Source of the DNA: Coffea arabica
Taxonomy: Eukaryota > Streptophyta > Magnoliopsida > Gentianales > Rubiaceae
Assembly: GCF_036785885.1 (NCBI RefSeq)
Contig: NC_092323.1
Coordinates: 11,726,501-11,790,500, forward strand
Length of the DNA: 64,000 nt
Direction: 5' to 3'
Position numbers and translations under genes: made by a program. The notes below the pieces were generated by a model, which saw nothing but the letters and a program-made list of their open reading frames with translations, ran no database searches and was not told the origin of the DNA. Below, in pieces: positions 40,801 to 53,457 of the stretch (the stretch's first letter is position 1; every line of letters begins with the position of its first letter).

Positions 40801-42475
40801 TTCTTCTGCTACATAAAATGCCTGTATGGTGTATGCACGCGTCAAAAAGTAAGAGCCTGGTCAGATTGCTATCTTCCGAAGTTTTTTTGTTTTTAAAAAA
40901 AATATTCTGTAATGATTTAATGTATACGAGACAAAAAAATAATTAGTAAATGTGTTTAGAAAAGAAGGACAATTCAAACAAAGGCGGATAACAGATGAAG
41001 AAAAAAATGTCCAAAGAACAAAATCGGTGCATGTTAATGATAAATTACTTATGCTACAAGTTTCAATTGATTTTCTGCATTATCGAGTCGACCCCATAGT
41101 GTGAGAGTCAAATATGTATACTTTAGCTAATAAAAAGGGTGAAAAAGACATTTAACGCTTTCTAAGATTATTAATTTTATTGCAACTCATACAATCTCTA
41201 GCACTAATATATACCACGAAAGCAAGTATGCGTGCACTCAACATGCAGTATATTTGTTAAATTGGGCACAAACATCATGCAGGCTATTGGAGTATAAATT
41301 TTGACCAACAAGCGCCGACATATGTTTGATTTGGCATCTTCTTAATGGAAATTTTACTACAACTTAGCTTAATTAATTTAGGCTGAGAACGTTTGAAACA
41401 AAGAGATAGGTCGACGAGATTGATTATTGAAGTTTTCGAACAAAAGTTTCTTCTTGAGCTTTTCTTTCTTCATGAATATGCTTTCGCAGGAACCTGGTTG
41501 AATTTCCTGGCCACTCGATTTCATACTTGGCGTTTTCTGTGCCTTTCCATTTAAGTTGAAGCATGTTTTAAGCAAATTCTAGAAACAGAGGTCAGCTATT
41601 TCGTCTGCTGGGACAGAGGTAGAGCCTGGTTATCAACTAGCAAAGATGATGAGTCGATTCTCTTTTACTGGACGACCGCAGGACAGCACTCTGCAATCAG
41701 CATCATTTACAGCAAACTTGAGTGGTTGTTTTGTTCCTCTCATTGACATGTTATCTGAATCCTGGGACCCTATTCCCTGTTGGTATGTGTTGTTTGACAT
41801 TGTTGTTCTAGCCTGCTTTCAAATTTTCATTTGTGACCTGCCAGGAATATTATTAAACTATGAACTTTGGAAAAAACAACAACGTTTTCGGACAAGTAGC
41901 ACAGTACATTTTCACAAATTTGATTCTGCTTGAAAAAAAATAAAGTGTACTCTGAAGACAGATACTACTTCTAATTAAGAACAACACTGTGTCTAATTTG
42001 GAAAGATATACAATTGAAATAGGACATCTACTTTGAAATGGAGACAATTCTACCATTCTATGAGTATAGTCTAACTGCTGCTCAACAATTATTGATGGGA
42101 GAATTTAATAATTTGTTAATGTTTTTGAGTTAATTCCAATAAACCCCCTTCTAAAATGTCTCCTTCTCATATTATCCCCTTGAATGTCTAATTGAATCGA
42201 TTCACTTCCTATGTTATTATAAATTTCTCAATCAGGTATAATTAGGTTGGGGAGTCCAATTTCGAGCTGAATTTGGCACGTGCAACGTATATGGTTGTGT
42301 GAACTGAGAATATTACCTTCCCCATGTTATATAAAATTTCACAAAAAAGTTTTCAACTAAGTTTTGAACGATAAAATAAGTCAAGATGAACTTTCAAAAT
42401 TTCAATTTTTTTTAAAAGTTCTGAACTTATAAAATGTAAAAATACAATGTACTTAAGAATTATATTTTTATAAGG

Positions 42476-42628
42476 ATTTATATTTTATACGCTGATAGTG
42501 TATGCATATACTATTACCATTGGATGCATGACAACTCATCTGAATTGAAAATTAAAATCTAAATTTTACTTATGTGTTATGCATTAACCGTGATAGTGTA
42601 TGCACTATTGATGTATATAAGATTTGCT
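42476..42628. mobile_element. Decayed short MITE
   Basis: Inverted ends around TATTTTATACGCTGATAGTGTATGCA and its imperfect inverse near 42600-42628, with GATAGTGTATGCA repeated in both halves. Same general style as the element at 24811-24964. Confidence 0.45.
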
Positions 42629-42930
42629 TTTTTTATAATACATTTTACAATTTTAACACAGAAAAGTAACAAAACTACTGGGTCAGACTTTATTGTATCC
42701 TTTCTGGCCCGTTAGTGATAAGCAGGGTCCTATTTATTAGTCCTAAAAGAAAAGTTTCCCTGCGGGCTTTTTCAAGTTGGACCACTGAGCTTCCACTCTG
42801 ATCACAGGAACAAAAGGCGTTGGGTCATTGGTTGTGACTTGAGTCAAGCCTTTTATCTTCATTGTGGACATTTGAATCATGACATGCAATGTGTCTTAAT
42901 CCCCATGTTAAATATATTCATTTGATCGAA

Positions 42931-43142
42931 GGAGTGTTTATTGGACACTCATTAAGATATATTTTAAGTGCTATATTTTTAAAAATATAACATTAATTAT
43001 GAAAAGTGAATAAATATAAGAGAGGATAAGGAAGATTAAATAGAGAAAGTATACAAATGTACGAGAGAATAATAATTGTTAGTGTGTTATATACATAGGT
43101 TAAGTGAATTTTAGGTGTGTTAACGAGTATCCAATGAGTGCC
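42931..43142. mobile_element. MITE-like element, ATTGGAYACTC ends
   Basis: About 212 bp with inverted ends ATTGGACACTCATTAA and TTAACGAGTATCCAAT. A related, more decayed segment seems present in intron 6 of the lyase gene (about 46610-46750). Borders are approximate. Confidence 0.45.
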
Positions 43143-44869
43143 TGTTAGAAAAATCCATATTTCATCTGGTTATTTTACAAGTTCAATTGATACACTTTTT
43201 TTTGGGGGTTGTTTGAATGGAATTCTATTTAAAAAGTGCTACAATCTTAGCTACTAAATATTGATCAAGTCTAACCCTTGCTGAGCGATGCACGGGACGC
43301 AATTCCAATTGAATTCGAGCTTTTAGTCAATAGGAAGTGATCTAAAATGGCTAAGAATGCTCATTGGCTCTTAAATTGATAAGAGGCACTAGAGGTATAT
43401 TGTACTTGAGGTGTCAAACCTTTTTCCTTTTTTTTTTTTCCTCCATTCAAGGCATTTTTCTGATGTTTGTTTACTCCCAAGGAAGGCGTGGTTGTATTGC
43501 TTCAGACAAAGGCAACACTTTATTTGAGAAAATCCAGCTGTGATAAAGTTCTAGTGTGAATACTTTTATGTGAGGATATAATTTATGTTACGTGCATAGA
43601 CAAACTACTTGTTATACTGGATACAATTTCCACATTCGTTCTAATTTGTGCACATTGGCCCTCATTTTGTTAGCATCGATAAGCAAATTTTTTCTTGCAA
43701 ATGTTACATCTATTGAGTTGAACAATGATTGAAAGACCTAAGATATGCATGTGTGTTACTCTTATTGAGCTGGACAAATATTAGATGTTTTGTGCATCAC
43801 TGGTACTAATAATCTATTATCCAGTAATGATGGTAGATCATACTTTGTATGGTAGGCAACAGACAATATTTAATCCATCACTACTGTTTGATGATCAATG
43901 ATTGATACTAATGTATGACGTATGTGGTGCATATGAGGCATGGAATATCTTGTGGTATGGTGTTAATTTCTTAAAGTTTTCTATTTGAATTTAAAAAAAA
44001 AATTTCTTGGGAAGTCACTAGAAAAGGAAAAATATCATGTGCACTAATTGATATTTACGAATTGATCTTAATGCAATTTTTTGTTTCAAATTGACCTTAA
44101 TGCATTTTTTTTCAACATCACCTTAATACCTTAACTAAAAATTAAAAAACAAGATTTAGAAATTTGATATTTTCATAAATAAGGCGTAAATAGAAGCAAG
44201 CAGAACATAAATTGGCTATTTATGATTGATTGAGTTTTAAAAATCCAGAATAGGAGAATGTACAGAGCCATGTTGATTTCTGACTAATGAAAATATTCAA
44301 AATGGCGTGGTTATAAACTTATAATACAAGTTTTAATTAAGTGAAGCGATTGTTAATTAACTTGGGAGATCAAAAGAAAAGAGACATTCACATTGAGACA
44401 AAGGAAGTCTTACGAGATCTCCAAAAAAAAAATTTTCTATTCACTTGGAAATGTTGATCCATACCTAGAGAAAATACCCCGCATCCTCAAATTTTTCCCC
44501 CAGGTCAAGGAATTTATGCACATTTTACATACTTTTAAATGGACTTAGATTTTACAAAAACTGGACGAAGATGAAGAAATTCATAGCTACATATGCGCTG
44601 CACCAAGTCTAAACAGAGATGACCATGGTCTCCGTGAATTGCATTTGAACAGCAGTCTACTGTTTAATAACCTCACTTGTACCTATTCTTTTGTGACATT
44701 GGTTATTTCTATATGTCTTGTAATAACCATAACTATTGCCCAAAAGGCCTAATCCTAGCCCTAGGCAACATATTATGTTATCTTAAGGAAATTGTATCGG
44801 TTTTCTCGGGTTCCCCTCGATCAATTATACATTCTCCTCCATTAAGTAGTTGTTCTTCATGATTCTGTC

Positions 44870-44879
44870 TATAAATATA
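44870..44879 (+). promoter_or_regulatory. Possible TATA box of the first lyase
   Basis: TATAAATATA lies 216 bp upstream of the lyase start codon, which would give a leader of about 180 nt. It is the best TATA match in the 300 bp upstream. Confidence 0.45.
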
Positions 44880-45085
44880 CAGCTAAATCATCTCATAGAA
44901 CTTGGTGCTTAATGCACTTTTTATCCCTCAACATTTTTATGTCGTTGATACCTTGAAACTGCAAGTTTCGCATCATGAATGATAATTGATTATCATATAT
45001 CCCTCAACTTTTTATCATATATGCATGAATGATTATTATACATAGTGACTAGAATTTGCTAAAATCTCCAAAGAAAACTAAAAGG

Positions 45086-48000
45086 ATGGGCTGTGGGAGG
45101 CAGTGGAGCTCTAAAATCTGGTGGCTGACGGTGGTTGCCAACATAATGTTCTTCCTTAATGGGTGAGTTTAGAGGTTTTCTACTTCCTTCCTCCTTGTGC
45201 TTTAGTTTTTCAATCTTTCCTTCTGGCAGGCAGTTTTGTAACCGAATATTATCTTATTAATTCTTGTCTACTACATCACTAGCCAATGTATATCAGTTTT
45301 AATATGATGCATATTGCTTCTTTAATTCATGAATGCAGGAACGCAAAGGGGACAGTTATGGGAACAAATTTGCCTTCAGCTCCGGGGGTGAAGTTGTCGG
45401 TTGAGGATCATCAAGTAATTTGCACTCAAAACACACTTCTTTTTTCACACATACACACACCCTTCAATGCATTGAAAACATGTATCCTTAATTTTAAGAC
45501 TTGTCAAAAGTGTTCATCTTAATTGGGAGAAATGTAAAGCCCACAATAAATAGCTATTCTCAATAGCAATACAAGAAACGGAGGAAGATTAAAGTTCAAA
45601 TGGACAAAAGGAGGTTTATGGTTGTATTCATGATTCAATATTGCACTCTCTATTCTCTAAGATGGCCATTAATATTAATTTTTGTGCATTCAATGCATGG
45701 TGTTAATTGACTTATATACGCATCTATCAGGTGGTATTGCAAAATGGCATCGTCAACGTTACATTGTCAGCTCCGGACGGCCTGGTCACAAAAATCAGCT
45801 ATAACGGGCTGGATAATTTACTAGAAGTTGGAAACGAAGACGATGATCGAGGGTAAGCACAATCGTCGTGAACAATTTTTTTTTTTGTTTGCATATATTG
45901 TAAACTTCTGGGATGAAATTGTCGGATTACAGGTATTGGGATGTCGTTTGGACCAAAAGTAAGACACTGGACTAGTAAGTGTTGTTTACAGTTTACCTTT
46001 TTCATAGTCATATTTGATTAGTTTTTTAAGAAAAAATTTGGTTAAGGAATGAATGATTTTGCAGCTTGAAAGGAGCGAGTTATAAGGTGGAAGTGGAAAA
46101 TGAGAATCAGGTCGAGATCTCATTTACCAAAAAATGGGACGCTTCCCTCAATGGCAAGGTCGTTCCCTTGAATGTAGACAAAAGGTAAATCTATAAACGG
46201 ATTGATTTCCTTTTTGCATTGTTTTGGTTCAGGAATAAACTTCTGGAAGCGCACGTATATACAACGTCAAGAAGAAGAGAAAACAGTGAAACAAATAGAA
46301 CTTGATCTTTAATTCTTCTTGAATTGTTGAGCAGGTTCGTTATGCTGCGGGGATCGGCAGGATTTTACACCTATGCCGTGCTTGAACATGCACCTGGAAT
46401 GCCTGATCTGGACATCCCAGAAGCAAGAGTTGTATTTAAGCTTCAGCATGACAAGTACTCCCCTTGAAACTTCCTGTTATCATCATCTTCTTGTTTACAA
46501 TTTTAGCAATTTTCACATGAAATTGGTGATTGATTTAGTCATGTTCTGGGAACTTAGGCATTATTAGCTAATGGAGGGAAGTTATATTAACACATGGATT
46601 CTTTTAACGGGTGCCCATTACATACTCGCTACAACACGTAAATCACATTTGAATTACCATATAAATACACACTCACAATTATTGCACCTCAAATTAAAAA
46701 TCTAACACTTAAAACTCCTCTCATTGAGTGTGCAGTAAACACCAATTAGCCAAACTGTTGACACATTGTATAACCAAACCAAGAGAACTATTTGACACAG
46801 ACCAGCAAAAGTCTGTCAAAAAAAGAAAAAAAGTGGCATTATTTACTTTCTTAATCTTCTCGTCTATTCCTATTCACCTGTGAAGGCCAGTTAACAATCT
46901 AATTCGTTCTATAACCCTTTGTAATAAATAATCAGTCGGTAATAATAATAATTTATTTTTGCAGATTTATTAGGAGTTAACTAGGAAAGATCCATTCAGC
47001 AAATCCTTGACAGTATCTAAAACTAGACTCAAATACTGGTGGGTTTTAAAACAACAAAGATATCAATCTATTTTCTGAAGTAAATTTATCTTTTTCTGAA
47101 GAAAGATATAAAGGATCTCGTCTTCACCAACATTTTGGCTCTCCTATATCTTCATGTATATATCAAGAAATCACATCTTTGAATTGGCTGTGAATACCAT
47201 CCAGATGACTTCCTCATTGTATATATATATATATATATTGTTGTGAATCAATACACATATTTCTTACTTGAAAACTCGTACTAATACTTGGACCCGGATG
47301 CATAGGTTTCACTACATGGCTGTATCCGATGTCAAGCAAAGATTGATGCCACAGCCTGTGGACCGTCAGACAGGTCAGGTGCTTGATTTTCCTGAAGCCG
47401 TTCTGTTAACAAAACCAGTTGATCCCATATTCAAAGGAGAGGTAATTACTTAACCATCTTTCTCCTTGCTCAAATCCACTGATCCAAAAATTCTTTTTCT
47501 TTCTTAATTTTTGAGTCCATTAATCTATTCATATTTGCACAAAATGAATTTAAAATTTTTACGAGTTGATTTCTTTTAATGTCTTCATTGGCTTTGGGAA
47601 ATGGAGATTTTTTCTGATTTAATTTGGTTACGAATTATTGCCACATGCAATGCTGGAACGTGAACAAAGGTTGATGACAAGTACTTCTATGCGGGTGACA
47701 ACTTTGACAACCGAGTTTACGGGTGGGTATGCAGTGACCCAACCATTGGGTTTTGGATGATTACACCTAGTAACGAGTTCCGTAATGGCGGGCCCTTCAA
47801 GCAAGATCTTACAACCCATGTTGGTCCCACCGTCCTCAATGTAAGCAATTATTGCCTTTTTTTTTTTTTTTTTAAATGATCACTAAATTTCTAATTAAAC
47901 ATATTCTCCGACCAATAAACATAATCTTCATTTTGTGTAACTATTTGTCCCACAAATTGTGGGGATCAGTTGAGTTTGAATTATTTATAATTTCTTGTAT

Positions 48001-51000
48001 TAGTCTCACAGTTGTGGATTATAGGTAATCTTATAAGAAAAAAAAATGATTACACGAGAGCATAAGGGTCTGTTTGATAACATAAAAAAGTGCTGAATCT
48101 AAATTGTTTCAGACATTCAGATGTTTTGAGTGTTTAATAAATGAAAATCTATTTGCTGAACTTGTTAAGCAGTGCTGAACCTGTGTGTATTTTTTCAGCA
48201 CAAGAATCCTAACTGAATGCTTAATTCTGATAAGAATCAATAGAATTACTTCAACTACCTTATCTTATCTACTAAATTTATCCTTGTTTGTTAATTATGT
48301 TCAAAATTCTTATCTAATTAAACAACCTAATATTCTCTATCTAACGATTTTTAGTTTCTCTTTTCTCCATTTTTAATGACTTTTACATCTTCTCCATACT
48401 CCTCATATAATATATTTCATCTTTTATATTAATTTGATTTAAAAATAAATATTGTCATTTTCATACCAAACAAATTTAAACTAATTAAATCATAGATTCT
48501 ATTTCTTTTTTGAATGAAAGGATATAAGAGCAAAATTGCCAAATTAAACTTATTAAGCATTCAACTATAAATATTTATCAAACAGTATAAATAGGTTTAG
48601 CATTAAAATTCAGACATTCATATATTTTTTTCAGTGCTTAAAATTCAGCAAATTAATTGTTTCAGTATTCAGATTTCAGAATTCAGATTCAGTTTTATCA
48701 AACGGAACCTAAGATTTTGTTCATAGAAGAGTGAGGATATGTAAAAAGAAATATATAGTAGCATTTGTGGTACAAAAATAAAAAAAATAGATAAATAACC
48801 TCTCTCTCTTCTTTCTCTGTTTTTTTTCTTTAAGGAAATCACTCGAGAGAAATGGTGGGAATTAGACATACATTCCGACCTGTTTATTAAAAAATTTCAA
48901 AGAGTACATGATAGGAAGGCTACACATCTTAATTTAGAGTAATTGACAAACTTTTAAATGAAATTAACACGCTCCGCATTTATAGTATTTATAGTATCAG
49001 GCTGGTGTTTGAGTTTTCATCTCGTAATTAATGAAATTATGTAGATTAGTTTTTCCAATTTCTGTATTTCTAATGAATGAAAGCCATTTGCAGATGTTTG
49101 TAAGTACCCACTACGCGGGAGATGAGCTCGCGTTGCAATTCGCAAGCGGAGAGACCTGGAAAAAGGTATTCGGGCCGGTTTTTGTGTATCTTAACTCAGA
49201 CGTTAAAGCCAAGGAAAATCCTTCCCTACTTTGGCAAGATGCAAAGCAACGGGTAATGATCTTTTTGGCTCACATTCAATTTGATTATATCTATATTTCT
49301 ACATTTAATTCAATTATTTTGGCTGTAATATTATCCTTTCTTGCCTCGAATTAATTTATAGATGTTAAAAGAAGTTGAAGCATGGCCATACACATTTCCA
49401 AGTTCCAAGGATTTCTTTAAACCCAATCAAAGAGGAACAGTTGGAGGTCAATTGCAAGTTCTTGACAAGTATGTCATACGCCTCCCATTTTAATTACTCT
49501 TCTGTAGGATTCATAAGTTCGCTCGTTGGCAATTTATTAACTATTTGATGAACTAATTTAGGTTCACGAATAAGGCCCCTGTCCCAGGCATAAACGCCTA
49601 TGTAGGATTAGCAGCACCAGGAGCAGAAGGATCATGGCAAAGAGAAAGCAAGGTTATATACACAACAGATACCTAGCTATAAATTTCTATATACCATACT
49701 AATATATATATATATATAATTTCACTAACCTCCATTTTTCTTTTAGATTTCATATCTTACCATTGCAGTTTAAAAATTGTCCAGCCATTTTGAGTCTCCC
49801 AAATTGTTCATGCTACAGCAGACGTGTGTTGTAGATATATTTTAGGACATAAATAGTCCAAATTAAAAAAGGTTGCAAGTAATTAAGAAACCGGAAATTA
49901 GTTAAAACATCAGAGGGCAAAATTGGTATAAGGTCATGTCTCCCTTTCATGTTTCTTCTTGATCATAAGCCACACCTCTTCATCTTGTTATATTTTCAGG
50001 GCTATCAGTTTTGGACCAAAACTGATGCTAAAGGGAACTTCGTAATCAAGGGAATCATACCAGGGAAATATAGCTTGTATGCATCGGTACCAGGATTTAT
50101 AGGGGATTTCAAACATAGCCAAGATGTCACCATAACCCCAGGTAAATTTCTTCCTAGTTTCTAATACCAACATAATTAACAACTAATGTACCCTCACATG
50201 ATAATTAGAGATTTAATGGATACTCGTTAATATAATGGATACTCAAAGATTTTAGTCTTCGCCCCCTTGACAATCCTTGCTTCCCCTGCAACTGAAATCA
50301 CACTTAACCTATCATGTAAATGTACGTAATAATAATTATTATCCTCTTTCACATTTATTATGTGCTTATTTTTTTTAAAATTTAACACTTGTACAATGGT
50401 GAAGATTGGTACTCGTTATACTGACCTATGATAATTATTACTTATTAGTTAGTGAATGGTTAATACAGGATCCAACGTTAATTTGGGTAATTTGGTCTAC
50501 AAGCCTCCGAGAAATGGACCTACACTATGGGAGATAGGTGTGCCAGACCGCACAACCGGTGAATTCTTTGTTCCCGAGCCGGAACCAACTTTAAAGGTCC
50601 ACGTATTTACGACCGGCGATGGTGAAAGGTTAGATATAATTACTATAATTAATTTGTAATATTTACTAAACAAGGTTTTTATTTTTTTTTAATTTCAACT
50701 TGGCATGTAAATATTTCGTCTATTGGTTCCCCCCCCCCCCCCCCCCCCCCCCACACAACAGCGGAACATACGATGACAAATTTAGACAGTACGGATTGTG
50801 GAAGCGTTACAATGACTTGTACCCTACAAGTGATTTGGTGTACACCGTCGGAGTCAGCAATCATACGAAAGATTGGTTCTATGCTCAAGTTCAAAGGTAT
50901 ACTCCCACTTAATTATCATGCCTGCTTACTAATTTCATCCCACTAATTACCCAGAATCGTACTTAATCTGTAATTATTAATTTTAGGTGCAAGGACAAAC

Positions 51001-52107
51001 AGACTTGCATCGGAACCACCTGGCAAATTGTGTTTAACCTCCAAAATTTGATTACCTCTGGAAATTACACTCTCCAATTAGCACTGGCATCCGCAAGTTT
51101 TGCCGAGCTTCAAGTATGGACTTTTATCCTTCATTCTTTTCCCTTACCATTTCTCAGTGCCATGATTAGTTTTCCAATAAGATCAAAGTATAACGAAAAT
51201 AAATTGCTTTTGTGTGAGCTTAAAGGGAAAAAATGGAAATAGAGAAAACAACCCTAAGCTTCAAAATTTTCGAGCACAATTTGAGCATCAATTGAAATCG
51301 AGCATGATCAAATAATTATACTAGCCTTTCACCCGAATTTCATTTTCCCAGGTCACGGAATTTTTTTTTTCAAATTCAAACTCATCCTATTAAAATTTTT
51401 CTCGTTTCAATTAGCCCACTAAATTTCTATTAGCTCTAGGCTCCTACAATGCTCTCTCTCTCTCAGTATTTGTTTCTGTTTAGAGGGAGAAAAAGAGATA
51501 GAGGAGGATGGTTTTGGTGACATGATAAAATTGTCCCTATTTAAGTCGTATACATCTCGTAGTGTTAGTGAAAATTCATAGAATCGTCAAATTAGAGAAT
51601 TATCGAGATTTCGGTAGGTTGATTAAATATTGACACGAAAAAAGAAAAATTATAATGGGTTAGATGAGATTTTCTAAATACAATTTGGTAATCTATGGTG
51701 CACTTAATTTATTGATATAATTTTTTAGTTTCCTTGAAAACTATTTTAGGGTATTCGCTCGTACATTTACCAAAATTTAATTTGACACCGCAAAAGCTTA
51801 AATGAGTTCTATTGTGTTTTGCAATTAAAATTGGTGCTGATTCTTTTGCGTGATTGCTGTTGATAATTAGGTCCGATTCAACGACAGAAATGCAGCTCCT
51901 CTCTTTACGGGAGGTCTAATTGGGAGGGATAATGCCGTGGCCAGACATGGGACTCATGGCCTGTATTGGCTCTTTAGCATTGGTGTACCTAGCAATTTGC
52001 TTGTCAAAGGGAAAAACACAATATTTCTAACGCAAGCAAGAAACTCCGACCAGTTTAGAGGATTCATGTACGACTACATCCGATTTGAAGCTCCCGCAGC
52101 CCCATGA
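45086..52107 (+). CDS. Rhamnogalacturonate lyase (polysaccharide lyase family 4)
   Basis: Complete gene of 16 exons, total 2022 nt (673 residues): 45086-45162, 45339-45414, 45731-45852, 45933-45974, 46065-46184, 46335-46454, 47306-47441, 47670-47840, 49094-49252, 49362-49468, 49562-49652, 50000-50141, 50469-50628, 50762-50896, 50987-51113 and 51871-52107. All introns are GT-AG and every junction keeps frame. The enzyme cuts rhamnogalacturonan I by beta-elimination in the wall. A short hydrophobic N-terminus (WWLTVVANIMFFLNG) suggests secretion. The catalytic PL4 domain spans about 38-330 (YNGLDNLLE, GYWDVVW, RGSAGFYTYAV, FHYMAVSD). A fibronectin-III-like domain follows at about 367-452 and a CBM-like jelly roll to the end (DKFRQYGLWKRYNDLYP, GFMYDYIRFE). 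I did not map the catalytic Lys and His. A second copy follows in tandem. Confidence 0.94.
48066..48709. mobile_element. Tourist-like MITE in lyase intron 8
   Basis: 644-bp element in the intron between 47840 and 49094. Its ends are GGGTCTGTTTGATAA and TTTATCAAACGGAACC in inverted orientation, flanked on both sides by TAA (48063-48065 and 48710-48712), the duplication typical of PIF/Harbinger MITEs. It accounts for about half of this intron. No splice site of the host gene is touched. Confidence 0.8.
50729..50752 (+). repeat. Poly(C) run of 24 next to a splice acceptor
   Basis: Twenty-four consecutive C lie 9-10 bp upstream of the exon-14 border (AACAG/C at 50761-50762). They form the pyrimidine tract of that acceptor. 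The minus strand is a G24 run, able to form quadruplex structure and hard to sequence exactly. Confidence 0.9.
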
Positions 52108-52710
52108 TCATGATCAGCTGAAAGATGTTTCCACTTTTGAGGTGGATGGATTTTCGTCCTAATCAGAAACGACGCTCTACACTTTGGAGAAATTGTAATG
52201 TCACTTCAATATTTTGTATTCACTGCCATTTTATGATGAAAAGTCATTATTCATTTTTCCTCTCAATATTTTGGACACGGACTTTTATGGGTATCAACCC
52301 ACCAAAATTAAAATTTCTACTCTAAAAACTTAAATTTGAGTGTAGCGGTGAGTAGGTTTGTCTCCTCATAGACGGGATGATTTATGTTCTTCCAAACAAG
52401 AATTAAATGGGGGGTTTCAGAAAAAATTGTAATTAAAAAAAATAATTACCATAAATAAAAATAATTAAACTGAAACAAATTAATTTCAAATTAATAACAA
52501 ACAAGCTCTAGTCAAGGATATAATTTCGGAAGTGGTTCATACGGTTGCTCATTGATTGCAATAATTATTTCATATATTCGTTAATATACAGGTTATAGTT
52601 GACAAACACGCGATGACAACCAATTTTTCTTTATCGTCTTAATAGTTAAGGTACACCTGTTAACTATTTTCCTAACCAAAAAACAACTTCAGATACACTC
52701 GTAGAATTTA
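52108..52710. other. 3' flank of the first lyase
   Basis: Lyase 3' UTR and AT-rich spacer. No other feature was recognised. Confidence 0.5.
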
Positions 52711-53222
52711 ATTTCTTGATCGTATTAGAAACTAGAAAAATTCTGTTTTAATCAATAAACACATTATCAAGATTTATTTAAATTAGATCATATGTTTCTC
52801 TAACATGAAACCAATCATGTTGGTTACCACAAATTTAAGATAATTTAACAATTACGGATTTATCTGTCTTAATTGACAATAGATTGTTAAGTTGGATTAA
52901 ATATTGGGTGCCCATGATATTCAAGTAACAAAACAACAATGAGAAATTAAATTAGAAATTAGAAAAACCCTATTCTAATTTCTTGATTGCATTAGAAACT
53001 AGAAAAACCCCAATCTAATCAATAAACACGTTACCAAGATTTATTTAAATTGGATCATATATTTCCCTAACATGAAACCAATCATGCTAGTTATCACTAT
53101 TTTAATATAATTTAACAATTACGGATTTAACTATCGTAATTGACAATAGATTGTTAACTTGGATTAAATATCGGATGCTCATGATATTCAAACAATAAAA
53201 TAACAATGAGAAATTAAATCAG
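52711..53222. repeat. 267-bp-period tandem duplication
   Basis: Two copies, about 52711-52950 and 52978-53222, share a collinear series of blocks: TTAGAAACTAGAAAAA, CAAGATTTATTTAAATT, AACATGAAACCAATCATG, TTTAACAATTACGGATTTA, TTGACAATAGATTGTTAA and AACAATGAGAAATTAAAT. Identity is high but not perfect, so the event is not very recent. It lies between the lyase gene and the LINE. Confidence 0.85.
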
Positions 53223-53368
53223 AAAACATACGAATATTAACGAATAAAAGAAATAGATAAAAATAATTAGATCTCACAGTTGTAATTGAACCAAATCCCT
53301 TATTACCCCTTAACTAAAAAGAGAAAATTAATTGTTCGTCGTTGAGAATAACTCAGACAATTTCATTA

Positions 53369-53381
53369 ACGAACGTCGCAT
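53369..53381. repeat. LINE target-site duplication, left copy
   Basis: ACGAACGTCGCAT, identical to the right copy at 59904-59916. It defines the 5' end of the LINE at 53382 and shows that the element is not 5'-truncated beyond its leader. Confidence 0.95.
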
Positions 53382-53457
53382 ATAATGAGGCCAAGTATTT
53401 TATTTTTCTATTTACAGGTGACTTGAAATGATGTGAAAAAAGCCACCGCCGGCCAAC

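Larger units (their letters stand above)
37836..45085. other. Gene desert upstream of the lyase
   Basis: Over 7 kb of AT-rich DNA without a gene that I can support. An open stretch at 41646-41933 (plus) and another at 39111-38851 (minus) match nothing I know. Two decayed MITE-like segments are listed separately. The right end holds the promoter of the lyase gene. Confidence 0.45.

Noticed and set aside
41646-41933. 95-codon plus-strand frame
   Set aside because: No recognised motif and no supporting exon before or after.
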